In this document: in pieces, positions 39,639 to 50,028 of the stretch
Numbering within the stretch: the stretch's first letter is position 1
How the letters are laid out: each line of letters begins with the position of its first letter
DNA from: a virus
Virus record (IMG/VR): IMGVR_UViG_3300030098_004420
Location: 1 to 64,000 of that record
Length of the DNA: 64,000 bases
Direction: 5' to 3' (one strand)
The notes under the pieces: generated by a model
The model's input: only the letters and a program-made list of their open reading frames with translations
Database searches by the model: none
What the model was told of the DNA's origin: nothing
Translations under genes and position numbers: made by a program

Positions 39639-42600
39639 ATGACACAATTAAGTAATCAAAATACATGGGCTGGTCAATCAATATTTGAAGATGTTTATAT
39701 CTATGGAACCCTTCATTATGACTTTAAAGGTGATGCTGCTTTTAGAAATTTAGAATTAGATACCCTTAAAGTTCTAGGAAACTCAGAGTTTCTTGGTCTT
39801 ACTACGTTCTATGGTGATGTTGATATTAAGGCTAACTTAAATACAGAATATTTAACAGTTTTTCAGAGATTAGATGTTGGTGCTGGTGGAACAGTATTTA
39901 CGGGAATTAGTACAGGTGCTGGTCCAGAAGGTGGTAGAGTTGGTGTTGCAAATACAGAACCTTTAGGAAGATTTCAAGTTGGTGGTCCTAATACTACTGG
40001 TGTTGGTGGTGAAGTAGAATCTAAAACTTTTATAGTAACAAATGATGGAATAATTGGAATTGGAACTACAATTCCAGGTCGAGAAACAGCTCAGATGATT
40101 AGTGATCCTGTAAAACTTGATGTGCAGGGTAGTGTACGAATTAGTAAAAATATTTTTGACTCTGCTGAATCTCCAGGTGTAAATGGATATTATTTAAATC
40201 GAGATGTAGATGGAATTAGATGGGTTGAAGCATCTCCTTTGTCATTAGAAGGAATATTTGTTCAAGATGAAGGGGTATATCAACCAAATCCTGGAACTGC
40301 TAGAACATTCTCAACTTTAAATTTCTGGGGAACTAATAGTCTTGGTTTAGGTACTGATAATGTAACTGCTTTACCTGATATTGATAATCCTACTGCTATT
40401 GCAAGAATAGAGAATCGGGATTATTGGGGATACACAACACCAGGTGCTAATGATACTGCAATCTATAGGATGACTAAGGTTGGTATTAAGAATAATAATC
40501 CACTTTATGTTTTAGATGTTACTGGAAATTTTCAAGTTACTGCTGAAGCTCAAGTTGGTGGTGGTTTAAATGTAGATGGTGCAACTACTCTTAATAATAC
40601 ATTAGATGTTGATGGTGCTACAACTCTCAATAATACTTTAGATGTGGATGGAGTTGCTACTTTTAATGATACCACAGACTCTACATTGCCAGCAAATGGA
40701 TCTGTTCAAATAGATGGTGGTGTTGGTATTGTTAAGAGATTGAATGTAGGTGGTCAGACAATAATTTTAGATACAACAGAATCAGGTAGTAAAGATGGTG
40801 GTGCACTTGTAGTTGATGGTGGTGTTGGTATTGAAAAGAATTTAAATGTAGGTGGTAATGCTTTAGTTTCAGCAGGAACAGATGCGACTAGTAGTAGCAC
40901 AGGTGCATTAAGAGTAGTAGGTGGTGCTGGTATAGGTGAAGATTTGTTTGTTGGTGAAGATGCTGAAATTGAGGGAACTACTGGATCTACTTCTACTAAT
41001 TCAGGTGCACTTATAGTTCGTGGTGGTACTGGTATTGCACAGAATCTTTTTGTTGGAAATGATGTAAAAATTGAAGGAACTACAGAATCGAATGATAAAG
41101 ATACTGGTGCATTAATAGTTGATGGTGGTGTTGGTATTGAAAAGAAATTAAATGTAGGTAGTGATGCAAAAATTGATGGAACTACTCAATCCACGAGTAA
41201 AGATACTGGTGCATTAATAGTTGATGGTGGTGTTGGTATTGAGAAGGATGTTCATATTGGTGGAACTACTCAATCTGAAGATACAGATACTGGTGCACTT
41301 GTAGTTGGTGGTGGTGCTGGTATTGAGAAGAATGTTAATATTGGTGGTTCTATAACAGTAGCAGATACGACAGTATCAACCAGTTGTACAACTGGTTCTG
41401 CTGTTTTTGGTGGTGGTATTGGTGTTGGTGGAACGGTTTATATTTGTGGTGATGCGATAGTTGAAGGAACTACTCAATCAACTGATAAGGATACTGGTGC
41501 TCTTATAGTTGATGGTGGTGCTGGTATTGAGAAAAATCTTAATGTTGGTGAAGATGCAAAAATTATTGGTACTTTAGAGTTAGAAAACTCTATTATTGAT
41601 AAGTTAAACAGTGTTGGTTATGATGCTAGTCGTACAAAGAATGATTATAGATTATCTGCTGTAGGTAGTGGTGTATCATGGAGACCTTCTGGTGTAGATA
41701 CTGATAATGCGATTTGGGTTACTGTTGATGGTGATGATACTAATACTGGATTATTAGAAGGTGATGCAAAGAGAACTGTTGGTGCTGCTGCATCTATAGC
41801 AAAAGAAGGAGATACTATTATTATTCGTTCTGGTACTTATACTGAGAATAATCCAATTGGATTGAGAACAGATGTTTCAGTATCTGGTGAAGATTTAAGA
41901 CTTGTAACTATTATTCCTCAGAACAGAACTAAGGATGTATTCCATGTTAGAAGAGGATGTTTGATACAGAATCTTAACTTCTCTGGTCCTCAAGATGATG
42001 GACAAGGTGGAGTTTCATATAATCATCCTGGATGTGCAGCTGCTGCTTTCCCACCATTAGATACTCCTGCTGCTACTGGATATGCTCATACTGGTCCTGC
42101 TAATGAAGGTCCGTCTGGTAGGTGGAAATCTCCATATGTTAGAAACTGTACTAACTTTATGACTGGTAGTATTGGTATGAAGATAGATGGTAATCATGCT
42201 AATGCTGATTTTGGCGGTACTAATAATTTAGGACAAGACTTTAAATCATTTGTTTGTGATGCGTTTACACAATATAATCAGAATGGTATTGGTGTATCAC
42301 TTACAAACAATGCATATGCTCAGTTAGTTTCTATCTTTACTATTGGTTGTGACATAGCAATTTATTGTGATAGTGGTGGACAGTGTGATTTAACTAACTC
42401 TAACTCATCCTTTGGTAATGTTGGATTAAAGGCAGATGGAGTTGGTGCTGTAGAATTTACAGGTACAACAACAGGAAATGTAGCTGCAGATAATGATACT
42501 TTCCAAATTACTAATCTTACAGATGTTCAGGGAAGATATAGAAAACCTTTTGATGGACAGGGATTATTCTTTAAGATTAATCTTTCAGACTATCTTGATA

Positions 42601-43289
42601 TAACTGGAAGTGGAATTATAGAAGAACCAATGCAATTAATTCGATCTATCGAAGTTGTTAATGGTGGAGCTAATGGAGATTATAATTCAGCAGCACCTCC
42701 AATTATTACTGTTCCAAATCCATTAGGACCAGAATCTATTCAAGCAGAATTTTCTGCGAATGTGAGTGCTGCTGGAACAATTACATCTGTTGATGTTCTT
42801 GCCAGTGGTAGAAATTTCTTGCCAAATCAATCATTTGCAGTTAATATTTCTGGTACAGGTAGTGCACAACTTACGGCAAATACAGATCCTATTTTATATA
42901 CTGTAAGTCTTGCTACTCCACCAACAGATACTGTTGGATTAACCACAGTAACTTTTAATGAATTTGTTCCGTATAAGGTTAATAGTGGAGTTGATATTGA
43001 ACTCTTCAGAATTAGTCGTATTATTACCAGTTCTCATTCATTTGAATATATCGGTGCTGGTACAGATATAAATAAAGCGAACCCCTTCCAAGGTGGTGAA
43101 CCTATTACTGCAAATGAAGTTATTGCTATAAACGGAGGTCAAGTTCCATTTACTAGCACTGATCAAAAAGGTAATTTTAGAATTGGTGATGGATTAACAG
43201 TCGATCAAACAACTTCAACTATTCGAGGAAGAGACTTTAACAGAGCAATTCAAGCCCAATTAACACCATTAATACTAGCGTTGAGATAA
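39639..43289 (+). CDS. Repeat-rich baseplate/tail fibre protein, 1216 aa
   Basis: It follows a clear Shine-Dalgarno (AGGAGG). N-terminus MTQLSNQNTWAGQSIFEDVYIYGTLHYDF and GIGTTIPGRETA shaft elements; residues 345-644 are nine tandem units of 34 residues (one of 28) with TT-S---TGALIVDGGVGIEKNLNVG; residues about 687-960 are a right-handed-helix-like domain (WVTVDGDDTNTGLLEGDAKRT, DTIIIRSGTYTENNPI, LIQNLNFSG). The C-terminus has GRNFLPNQSF and ends GRDFNRAIQAQLTPLILAL. Similar domains occur in the 1912-residue protein at 53153. It is probably a baseplate-attached fibre. Confidence 0.75.
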   Translation: MTQLSNQNTWAGQSIFEDVYIYGTLHYDFKGDAAFRNLELDTLKVLGNSEFLGLTTFYGDVDIKANLNTEYLTVFQRLDVGAGGTVFTGISTGAGPEGGRVGVANTEPLGRFQVGGPNTTGVGGEVESKTFIVTNDGIIGIGTTIPGRETAQMISDPVKLDVQGSVRISKNIFDSAESPGVNGYYLNRDVDGIRWVEASPLSLEGIFVQDEGVYQPNPGTARTFSTLNFWGTNSLGLGTDNVTALPDIDNPTAIARIENRDYWGYTTPGANDTAIYRMTKVGIKNNNPLYVLDVTGNFQVTAEAQVGGGLNVDGATTLNNTLDVDGATTLNNTLDVDGVATFNDTTDSTLPANGSVQIDGGVGIVKRLNVGGQTIILDTTESGSKDGGALVVDGGVGIEKNLNVGGNALVSAGTDATSSSTGALRVVGGAGIGEDLFVGEDAEIEGTTGSTSTNSGALIVRGGTGIAQNLFVGNDVKIEGTTESNDKDTGALIVDGGVGIEKKLNVGSDAKIDGTTQSTSKDTGALIVDGGVGIEKDVHIGGTTQSEDTDTGALVVGGGAGIEKNVNIGGSITVADTTVSTSCTTGSAVFGGGIGVGGTVYICGDAIVEGTTQSTDKDTGALIVDGGAGIEKNLNVGEDAKIIGTLELENSIIDKLNSVGYDASRTKNDYRLSAVGSGVSWRPSGVDTDNAIWVTVDGDDTNTGLLEGDAKRTVGAAASIAKEGDTIIIRSGTYTENNPIGLRTDVSVSGEDLRLVTIIPQNRTKDVFHVRRGCLIQNLNFSGPQDDGQGGVSYNHPGCAAAAFPPLDTPAATGYAHTGPANEGPSGRWKSPYVRNCTNFMTGSIGMKIDGNHANADFGGTNNLGQDFKSFVCDAFTQYNQNGIGVSLTNNAYAQLVSIFTIGCDIAIYCDSGGQCDLTNSNSSFGNVGLKADGVGAVEFTGTTTGNVAADNDTFQITNLTDVQGRYRKPFDGQGLFFKINLSDYLDITGSGIIEEPMQLIRSIEVVNGGANGDYNSAAPPIITVPNPLGPESIQAEFSANVSAAGTITSVDVLASGRNFLPNQSFAVNISGTGSAQLTANTDPILYTVSLATPPTDTVGLTTVTFNEFVPYKVNSGVDIELFRISRIITSSHSFEYIGAGTDINKANPFQGGEPITANEVIAINGGQVPFTSTDQKGNFRIGDGLTVDQTTSTIRGRDFNRAIQAQLTPLILALR
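40671..41570 (+). repeat. Nine tandem ~102-bp units in fibre gene
   Basis: Eight units of 34 codons and one of 28 codons; the core is GALIVDGGVGIEKNLNVGG. A single related unit occurs in the fibre at 45221 (about 46480-46570). Number changes by recombination would stay in frame. Confidence 0.85.
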
Positions 43290-43290
43290 T

Positions 43291-45228
43291 ATGGCAATAG
43301 CACCAGTAAATAAGTTTATATCAATCGTTGTACCTGTAGCACCAGGACAGCAGGAACTTTATCAGGTTCCAACAGGAACTTCTGCTCTAGTATTATATGT
43401 TCAAGTAGCAAATGTCGGTGTAGGTACATATCCAACAGTCACTTTAACTCAGAGAAGAGAATCAAGAAGTACAGGACTTACACGAGATGTAAGAGTCATA
43501 AAAGATATAGAAATACCACCAAATGATGCAGCAATTCTTGTTGATGGTAGAATGGTGTTGGAAAAAACACCCCTAGTTTTAGATCGTTTATTGGTTAGTG
43601 GAGTACAAAGTGGTTTAGCTACAATCACTGATGTTACTTATTGTGAACCATTAGGAATTGCTACAGTAACTACGATAGATAATCATGGATTTAGTGCAGG
43701 TGATCCGATTACTTTAGCTGGAATAGCATTTACTTGTGCTAATAATAATTCTGGTATCACAACTACAATTTTTCCAGATCCACAATCATCTTATGTTGTG
43801 GAAGCGGTTACTGATCCAAAGTATTTTTCTATTCGTGTTGGTTCTTCTAATGGTATAACTCATTTTTATAATGGTGCTCAACACAGTTATGTCAGGTCAG
43901 ACGTTAATTCAGTATTTGCTAATGGTAATGCAGTTTACTTTACTCCTACCAGTGGAAGTTATGATTCAGGAACAGGAGATTTAGAATTAAATATACCAGG
44001 TCATGGACTTTTTGCATCTGCAACATCACATACTCCAAACTGGGCATTCTATACTCCTTCATCAGGAATTATGACTGTTACCACGGCAACTGCTCATGGA
44101 TTTTCTACAAATAATGTTGTTAAATTTGATGATTATGCATTAGCATTTAAATGTGCAATGGATGGTAGTAGTTCTATAAAAAAATATCCAAGATCAACAG
44201 ATCCTATAAGTGGTAAGTGGAAAAAAATTACTGTAGGTACTACAACTTCATTTACAGTAGATGTAGGGAAAAGTAATCTTGTTAATTTTACACCTACTGC
44301 TGGTGAATATAATGGTGCTGTTGGTATTATGACTCTTACTATTGGTAGTCATAGTTTACCTGGTCCTACAACACATAGTCCAACTAATGCTGTTTATAAC
44401 CCTACAACAGGTGTTATGACAATTACTCTTGCTAATCATAATTTTATTAACGGAGATTTAATTAAAATTGATGATGATGCTATAGGTTTTACATGTACTC
44501 ATGGTTCTGGAACTAAGTATTATCCTAGATCAACTGACCCAATTTCTGAGAGATGGATTCCTATCACATATATTGATGCTAATAGTTTTAGTATTCAGGT
44601 CTTGGATTCTGCTCCCTCTACTAATACTACTACTCATACGTTTGTATCATGGACTGCAAGTACTTTAAGTAGAGCAACTACATCAGTTAAGATAGCAACA
44701 GAATCTATTAAATTTACTTGTGCACAAGATACACATGCATCTATAAAATCTTATCCAAGAGCAAGTGGTTGTACTGGACCTAATTGTGTTGGTGGAGCTG
44801 ATCCTTATTACAATAAACCTGTTCCTATTGTGGAAGCAGGTGACACAACAATTGCTTTAAATGTTGGTAGAACCACTTCTGGTGGTATTCATACATTCTC
44901 ATCTGCAGACGCTGATGCTATTGTTAGTGGTGGTGATTATGCTCATACTCCTGTTCCTGCTTCCTTTACTGCTAGTGGTATGAAGAGAGCAGCTGATTAT
45001 ATTGGTATTGCTACAGAATCAATAGTCTTTACTTGTAGTCAAGATGGAGATGCTACAGAGCATGGATATCCAAGAGCAAGTGATCCTGCTTATAATAGTA
45101 ATTTACCAATTATCGAAGGAGATACTAATAATATTACTGTAAATGTTGGTGTGAATACGAGTGGTGGACTTGTTGGACCACTTCAGATGGAATTTATCGC
45201 AAGTATTCTAGAGAATAGTAATGCCTAA
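43291..45228 (+). CDS. Structural protein with repeated ~100-residue domains
   Basis: A 645-residue protein. The N-terminal 110 residues (VNKFISIVVPVAPGQQELYQVPTGTSALVLYVQVAN) form a beta domain. Then come about five related domains, each with HGFxxxxxV, D(D/Y)AxxFxC, KxYPRSTDPISxxW and FTVxVG elements; repeats 2 and 3 are the closest. The C-terminus (LQMEFIASILEN) closes the fold. The copies share paired Cys and YPR(A/S) motifs, and may carry metal- or sugar-binding loops. It overlaps the next gene by 8 bp. It is part of the second fibre cluster; exact place in the virion unknown. Confidence 0.7.
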   Translation: MAIAPVNKFISIVVPVAPGQQELYQVPTGTSALVLYVQVANVGVGTYPTVTLTQRRESRSTGLTRDVRVIKDIEIPPNDAAILVDGRMVLEKTPLVLDRLLVSGVQSGLATITDVTYCEPLGIATVTTIDNHGFSAGDPITLAGIAFTCANNNSGITTTIFPDPQSSYVVEAVTDPKYFSIRVGSSNGITHFYNGAQHSYVRSDVNSVFANGNAVYFTPTSGSYDSGTGDLELNIPGHGLFASATSHTPNWAFYTPSSGIMTVTTATAHGFSTNNVVKFDDYALAFKCAMDGSSSIKKYPRSTDPISGKWKKITVGTTTSFTVDVGKSNLVNFTPTAGEYNGAVGIMTLTIGSHSLPGPTTHSPTNAVYNPTTGVMTITLANHNFINGDLIKIDDDAIGFTCTHGSGTKYYPRSTDPISERWIPITYIDANSFSIQVLDSAPSTNTTTHTFVSWTASTLSRATTSVKIATESIKFTCAQDTHASIKSYPRASGCTGPNCVGGADPYYNKPVPIVEAGDTTIALNVGRTTSGGIHTFSSADADAIVSGGDYAHTPVPASFTASGMKRAADYIGIATESIVFTCSQDGDATEHGYPRASDPAYNSNLPIIEGDTNNITVNVGVNTSGGLVGPLQMEFIASILENSNA

Positions 45229-48200
45229 GTATCTTAGTGGTAGAGTAAAAAGAACACCTCAGAGTGCTTTAACGGATGATAGATATCAATATCTTGGATT
45301 AGAGCAAGCTGAACCTAATATTGGTGATCCTACAACTTCTTTACCTGCTGTTCCTGTAGGTCAACAATATCAACTAGTTTCTCTTGTAAATTATCCAGGA
45401 GAAAGATATTGGGTTACAAAAAGTGGTGGTATAATACCTGGTGCTATTAGTTTATATGATGAAGGAAGTCTTGTAGGAACTGCTGACAGTATTACTCAAG
45501 TTGACTTTCGAGGAAATGCGATAAATGTAGTTGCTGATCCTTATGTTGATGGTGTATCTACAGGTGTTGCTGGAACTGTTACTGTTAGACCTCCTGGTGA
45601 TAATGGGAGTGTTTTATTTAAAAGTTCTGATGATTTTGCTACGTCAGCAAATTTAGTATTTGATACTACTGTTGGTATTCTTACGGTAGGTAAAGGATTA
45701 GATATAGGAATAGGTGGAACTTTCTTTACAGTATCTCCTGGAACTGGATATGCTGGTATATTAACTGCTGCTCCCACACAAGAATTGCATGTTCTTGGTA
45801 ATTTTAGATTAGAAGAACATCTTTATGATTATAGTAATAGTAAAGGTACTCAAGGTAATATTTTAAGTAGAGGTGCTACAGGTGTTGAATGGATAGCACA
45901 ATCTTCAGTTATATCAGGTGCTGGTGGAACAATATATGAAATGCAATATCACAGTACTGCTGGTACTGTTGGTGGTGCTGATAATTTTGTTTATCGTGCA
46001 GATACAAATCGTGTTGGTATAGGAAGTACACAACCAAGAGTTTTATTGGATGTTGTAGGTGTATCTTCATTTACAGGGGATGTTAGGGTTGATGGTGCTA
46101 TTGATGGTAGTACTTTGTATATCACTGGTATTAGCACATTCCTTAATGTTATTAATGCAGATGGTGGTATAACTGCAAACACTGCAAAAGTTACTGATCT
46201 TACAAGTGGACGGGTTGTTACTGTAGGAACGGGTGGAGAGTTAAAAGATAGTGCTAACTTAACTTATGATGATTATACTCTAAGCAGTCAAGGAGTAAAT
46301 GTTTCTGGAACTACTACAACGGTAGGATTAAAGGCTAGTGGTGTTGGTACTATATCTAACATTGAGATTGGTAAAGTTGATAGTACTACTATTGATACAA
46401 TAGCAGGTGATCTTAAATTAGAATCTGCTGGTGGATCAGTAGATATATCAGCTTCTACTACATTTGAAGTTTTAAATGTAACTGACTCTTGGAGTGTAGA
46501 TACTGGTGCTGTTACAGTAGATGGTGGTGTTGGAATTAATAAGAATGTAAATATCGGTGGATCAATTACTGTATCTGGTCTTTCTACTTTTACTGGTATA
46601 GGAACTTTTGGTGATGATCTTTATGTTGAGGGTGATTTATATGTTAAGGGTGCCCAGATTTTAGAAGAAGGTAATTTCCAGAGACTTATTGTAAGTCCAG
46701 GAATTTCAACGTTTAAAGGAGATGTACAACTTCATGGTGTTAATGGTATAACATCAGCTTATTGGGATAAGTCTGATAATGCACTTAAGTTTATTGATGA
46801 TACAAAAGCTATATTTGGTACTAGTGAAGATCTTCAGATATATTATACAGATGGTGATGGATCTAATGAGGGTAGTGTATTCAAACACACAGGACCACAT
46901 GATATGCGGTTCCAAGTACCTACAGGTAGTCATGATATAGTATTTGAAACTACTAGTGGTGCTAATTTAGCAGTATATAATGCTGATGGAGCTGTAGATT
47001 TATATTATAGAGGAGGTACTGGTGCTGGTAGGAAATTTGAAACTACTTCACATGGAGCTAAAATAACAGGAATTTTAACTGTTACTCAAAATGTAGAGGC
47101 TGTAGATGGTATTCTTTCAGGTATTTTAACTGTAAGTGATGTTTCATACTTAAATGCGAATGTAGTTTTAGGTGATGCAGATACTGATAATATAACTGTT
47201 GTTGGTAGAGTAGATTCTAATATTGTTCCTGATGCTGACAATACCTATGATTTAGGTACTGATGTTCTTAGATGGAGAACGGGTTATTTTCAAACAATTT
47301 CAGGTTTAACAAATCTCGATGTTAATTACCTATATGTCTCTGGCATTGCAACTTTTAAAGATGATGTACAGTTTCATGGTGCTAATGGTATAACATCAGC
47401 TTTCTGGGATAAGTCTGCTAATCGACTTAAGTTTAATGATGAATCATATGCTAGTTTCGGAACAGGAAATGATTTAAAAATATATCATACTAATACACTT
47501 AGGGATCAAAATGATTCTAATGGAGATTCAATTGTTGATGGTAGAACCTCATTAATTGAAGAGGTAGGACCAGGTGGATTAATATTTAAGTCAAATGGTG
47601 GTGATGGACCAGGAGCATATCAATTCTTTGATCAAGATTGGCGTAACTTATTAAAATTGCATGGTGGTAATAATGCAAGAGCAGTTATCTATAGTCAGGG
47701 TAATCCACGTATAGAAACAACTGGCGTTGGTGCTACTTTCTATGGTAATGTTGGTATCAATTCACTGACTGTATCAGGAATTGCTACCTTTGCAAGTGCA
47801 GTTCATGATAGTACTGGGAGTGCTGGAAATAGTGGATGGATTTTAAGTTCATTAGGTGCTTCTGGAACACAATGGATAGACACAGGAACTGTATCAGTAG
47901 AAAATGCAGAGAAGGTTAGAGTTAATTCTAAGAGTGATGATAATACTTATCATATAACATTCGTTGATGATACATCAACAGCTTATCAAGGAATTAATGT
48001 TGATAATGATAGTTTAACTTGGAATGCATCAACTAATTTATTAACTGCTCAAAAGTTAAAAGTACAATCAATAGAAGAATGGGCTAGTGTTGATACTGGA
48101 GCAAATGAGCAGGTTATAACAGCAGATGGTACTGGTGGATGGACATGGAAAGATAATACAAGTGGTGGTATTGGTACAGTATTTGTAAAACAATTCTCAG

Positions 48201-50005
48201 ATGATAATACTTCCCCAAGATCTGTAAGGTCATGTCTCAATCCAATTGATGTAGATGTTAGTACACCAGGAATTTCAACTATTGGAATTGGAACAACTAG
48301 TAATGCATATGGACATAAATTTGTACAAACAGATGATCCTACTAGTGTAGCAGGTGGTAGTTACACAGTTTGTGATGGTGATTTATGGTATGATGAAACT
48401 GCTAGTGGTGGATCAGGTGGTGGTGTAACTGATGGTGATAAGGGTGATGTAGTTGTAAGTGGTAGTGGAACGATTTGGAATTTAGATACTACTGGAGTAA
48501 GTGCAGCATCATATACTAATGCTGATATTACTGTAGATGCGAAAGGTAGAATAACTGCAGCATCTAATGGTTCTGGTGGCGGTGGTTCATCTACATTATC
48601 TGGACTTACAGATACAACAATTGCTTCTCCTGCTAAGAATCAGACATTAATATATGATGGTTCAACAAATAAGTGGAGAAATATAACTCAGAGTGTTGCT
48701 AATGTTAAAGATTATGGTGCAGTAGGTGATGATAGCACTGATGATACAGCAGCGATTCAAGCAGCAATAGATTCTTTATCTGGTAATACTAATAACTATG
48801 AAGATGGTGGTATTGTATTTTTCCCTGCTGGTATATACAGAATTGCTAGTGCTCTTTCATTAGATACTGCAGATACTAGCATATCATTAATGGGTGCATC
48901 TAAACATGCTCCAATTACTGCTGCTGAAGTTGGTGGTTCTGTCATTAGATCAACTAGTACAACTGCTAATGCTATTGAAATAGCAAATTCAAGAGCACTT
49001 TATATTGGTAATCTTGCAATTGATACTAGTGTTACAAAGACAAATGGAACTGCTATTCAGTTAGTTTCGACTTCTGATCGTCAGGCAATGACAATAGAAC
49101 AAGTTTATATTAAAGGTTTCTGTAAGGGAGTTGATATAGATGGATATGCACAAACTAATGTAAGAGATGTAGAGATAAGAGAACAACCTAATTCTGCTAA
49201 TAGTACGTTTGGAGTTAGAGTTGCGTGTACTAGTGATACTCGTGTAGATCAGGTTAGATTGGAAAATGTTGTTATTGATGCTGTACATAGTGGTAGTAGT
49301 AAGCATGATTATTCTACTGGGTATCTATTTGAAGATTATGTTAATTCAATTTGGATGAAGGACTGTGTAACACTTCGTTCTAATATTGGTATTAAATTTG
49401 ATTCAACTATGGGTAATGGTTTAAGTGGTACTAGTGGAGCATATCATAGATTAGTAAATTGTGATGCCGATCAAAATAAATCGCATGGCATTGTAATTGC
49501 TGGTGGTACTATAATATGGATTGATAATGCATATGTAAGTGCTAATGGTGGGGATGGTTTACTGACTGAAAGTACTTTTGGAGGAACACTTGAGATTGGT
49601 AGTGTAGATTGTAGATTAAATCAAAATCATGGTATAAATATAGGAGCAAATCATGCAAAGATTCGTATAAGAGATCCTCATTGTGCTAATAATAGTCAAT
49701 CTTCCAGTAATACATATCATGGTATTAATATAGCTTCAGGTGCAGAAGATATTCAGATTATAGGTGGACAATGTGGAGGAGATGAATATGGAACCTCAGG
49801 TGGGACAACTCTTCAAAGTTATGGTATAATGTTCCTTAGTAATAATCATAAACGTATACAGGTCATAGGAGTTGATTGCACTGGTAATAATGCTGGTGGT
49901 GGAGCAATAGGATGGCAGACATCAGGTGATAATACAACTGCTGGTTCCTATAATTTTATTCAGTTTGTTGCTGGATACTCCACTGGACAAACTACATTCC
50001 CTTAA
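45221..50005 (+). CDS. Giant fibre with pectate-lyase-type beta-helix tip, 1594 aa
   Basis: N-terminus MPKYLSGRVKRTPQSALTDDRYQYLGLEQAEPNIG is the start of cyanophage baseplate-attached fibres. The shaft has GIGSTQP, GVSSFTGDV and two WDKS...FGT..DL.IY modules (near 46750 and 47400). From about residue 1165 there is NVKDYGAVGDDSTDDTAAIQ, the hallmark of the Pectate_lyase_3 fold, followed by FFPAGIYRI and a ladder of short strands to the end. Such domains bind or cut cell-surface polysaccharides. Catalytic residues cannot be assigned by eye, so depolymerase activity is a hypothesis. Confidence 0.8.
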   Translation: MPKYLSGRVKRTPQSALTDDRYQYLGLEQAEPNIGDPTTSLPAVPVGQQYQLVSLVNYPGERYWVTKSGGIIPGAISLYDEGSLVGTADSITQVDFRGNAINVVADPYVDGVSTGVAGTVTVRPPGDNGSVLFKSSDDFATSANLVFDTTVGILTVGKGLDIGIGGTFFTVSPGTGYAGILTAAPTQELHVLGNFRLEEHLYDYSNSKGTQGNILSRGATGVEWIAQSSVISGAGGTIYEMQYHSTAGTVGGADNFVYRADTNRVGIGSTQPRVLLDVVGVSSFTGDVRVDGAIDGSTLYITGISTFLNVINADGGITANTAKVTDLTSGRVVTVGTGGELKDSANLTYDDYTLSSQGVNVSGTTTTVGLKASGVGTISNIEIGKVDSTTIDTIAGDLKLESAGGSVDISASTTFEVLNVTDSWSVDTGAVTVDGGVGINKNVNIGGSITVSGLSTFTGIGTFGDDLYVEGDLYVKGAQILEEGNFQRLIVSPGISTFKGDVQLHGVNGITSAYWDKSDNALKFIDDTKAIFGTSEDLQIYYTDGDGSNEGSVFKHTGPHDMRFQVPTGSHDIVFETTSGANLAVYNADGAVDLYYRGGTGAGRKFETTSHGAKITGILTVTQNVEAVDGILSGILTVSDVSYLNANVVLGDADTDNITVVGRVDSNIVPDADNTYDLGTDVLRWRTGYFQTISGLTNLDVNYLYVSGIATFKDDVQFHGANGITSAFWDKSANRLKFNDESYASFGTGNDLKIYHTNTLRDQNDSNGDSIVDGRTSLIEEVGPGGLIFKSNGGDGPGAYQFFDQDWRNLLKLHGGNNARAVIYSQGNPRIETTGVGATFYGNVGINSLTVSGIATFASAVHDSTGSAGNSGWILSSLGASGTQWIDTGTVSVENAEKVRVNSKSDDNTYHITFVDDTSTAYQGINVDNDSLTWNASTNLLTAQKLKVQSIEEWASVDTGANEQVITADGTGGWTWKDNTSGGIGTVFVKQFSDDNTSPRSVRSCLNPIDVDVSTPGISTIGIGTTSNAYGHKFVQTDDPTSVAGGSYTVCDGDLWYDETASGGSGGGVTDGDKGDVVVSGSGTIWNLDTTGVSAASYTNADITVDAKGRITAASNGSGGGGSSTLSGLTDTTIASPAKNQTLIYDGSTNKWRNITQSVANVKDYGAVGDDSTDDTAAIQAAIDSLSGNTNNYEDGGIVFFPAGIYRIASALSLDTADTSISLMGASKHAPITAAEVGGSVIRSTSTTANAIEIANSRALYIGNLAIDTSVTKTNGTAIQLVSTSDRQAMTIEQVYIKGFCKGVDIDGYAQTNVRDVEIREQPNSANSTFGVRVACTSDTRVDQVRLENVVIDAVHSGSSKHDYSTGYLFEDYVNSIWMKDCVTLRSNIGIKFDSTMGNGLSGTSGAYHRLVNCDADQNKSHGIVIAGGTIIWIDNAYVSANGGDGLLTESTFGGTLEIGSVDCRLNQNHGINIGANHAKIRIRDPHCANNSQSSSNTYHGINIASGAEDIQIIGGQCGGDEYGTSGGTTLQSYGIMFLSNNHKRIQVIGVDCTGNNAGGGAIGWQTSGDNTTAGSYNFIQFVAGYSTGQTTFP

Positions 50006-50011
50006 TAAATA
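50004..50011 (+). promoter_or_regulatory. T4-type late promoter AATAAATA
   Basis: AATAAATA overlaps the stop of the preceding gene, 17 bp before the start of the collagen-like fibre at 50029. Confidence 0.5.
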
Positions 50012-50028
50012 GACAAAAGATATAAATT

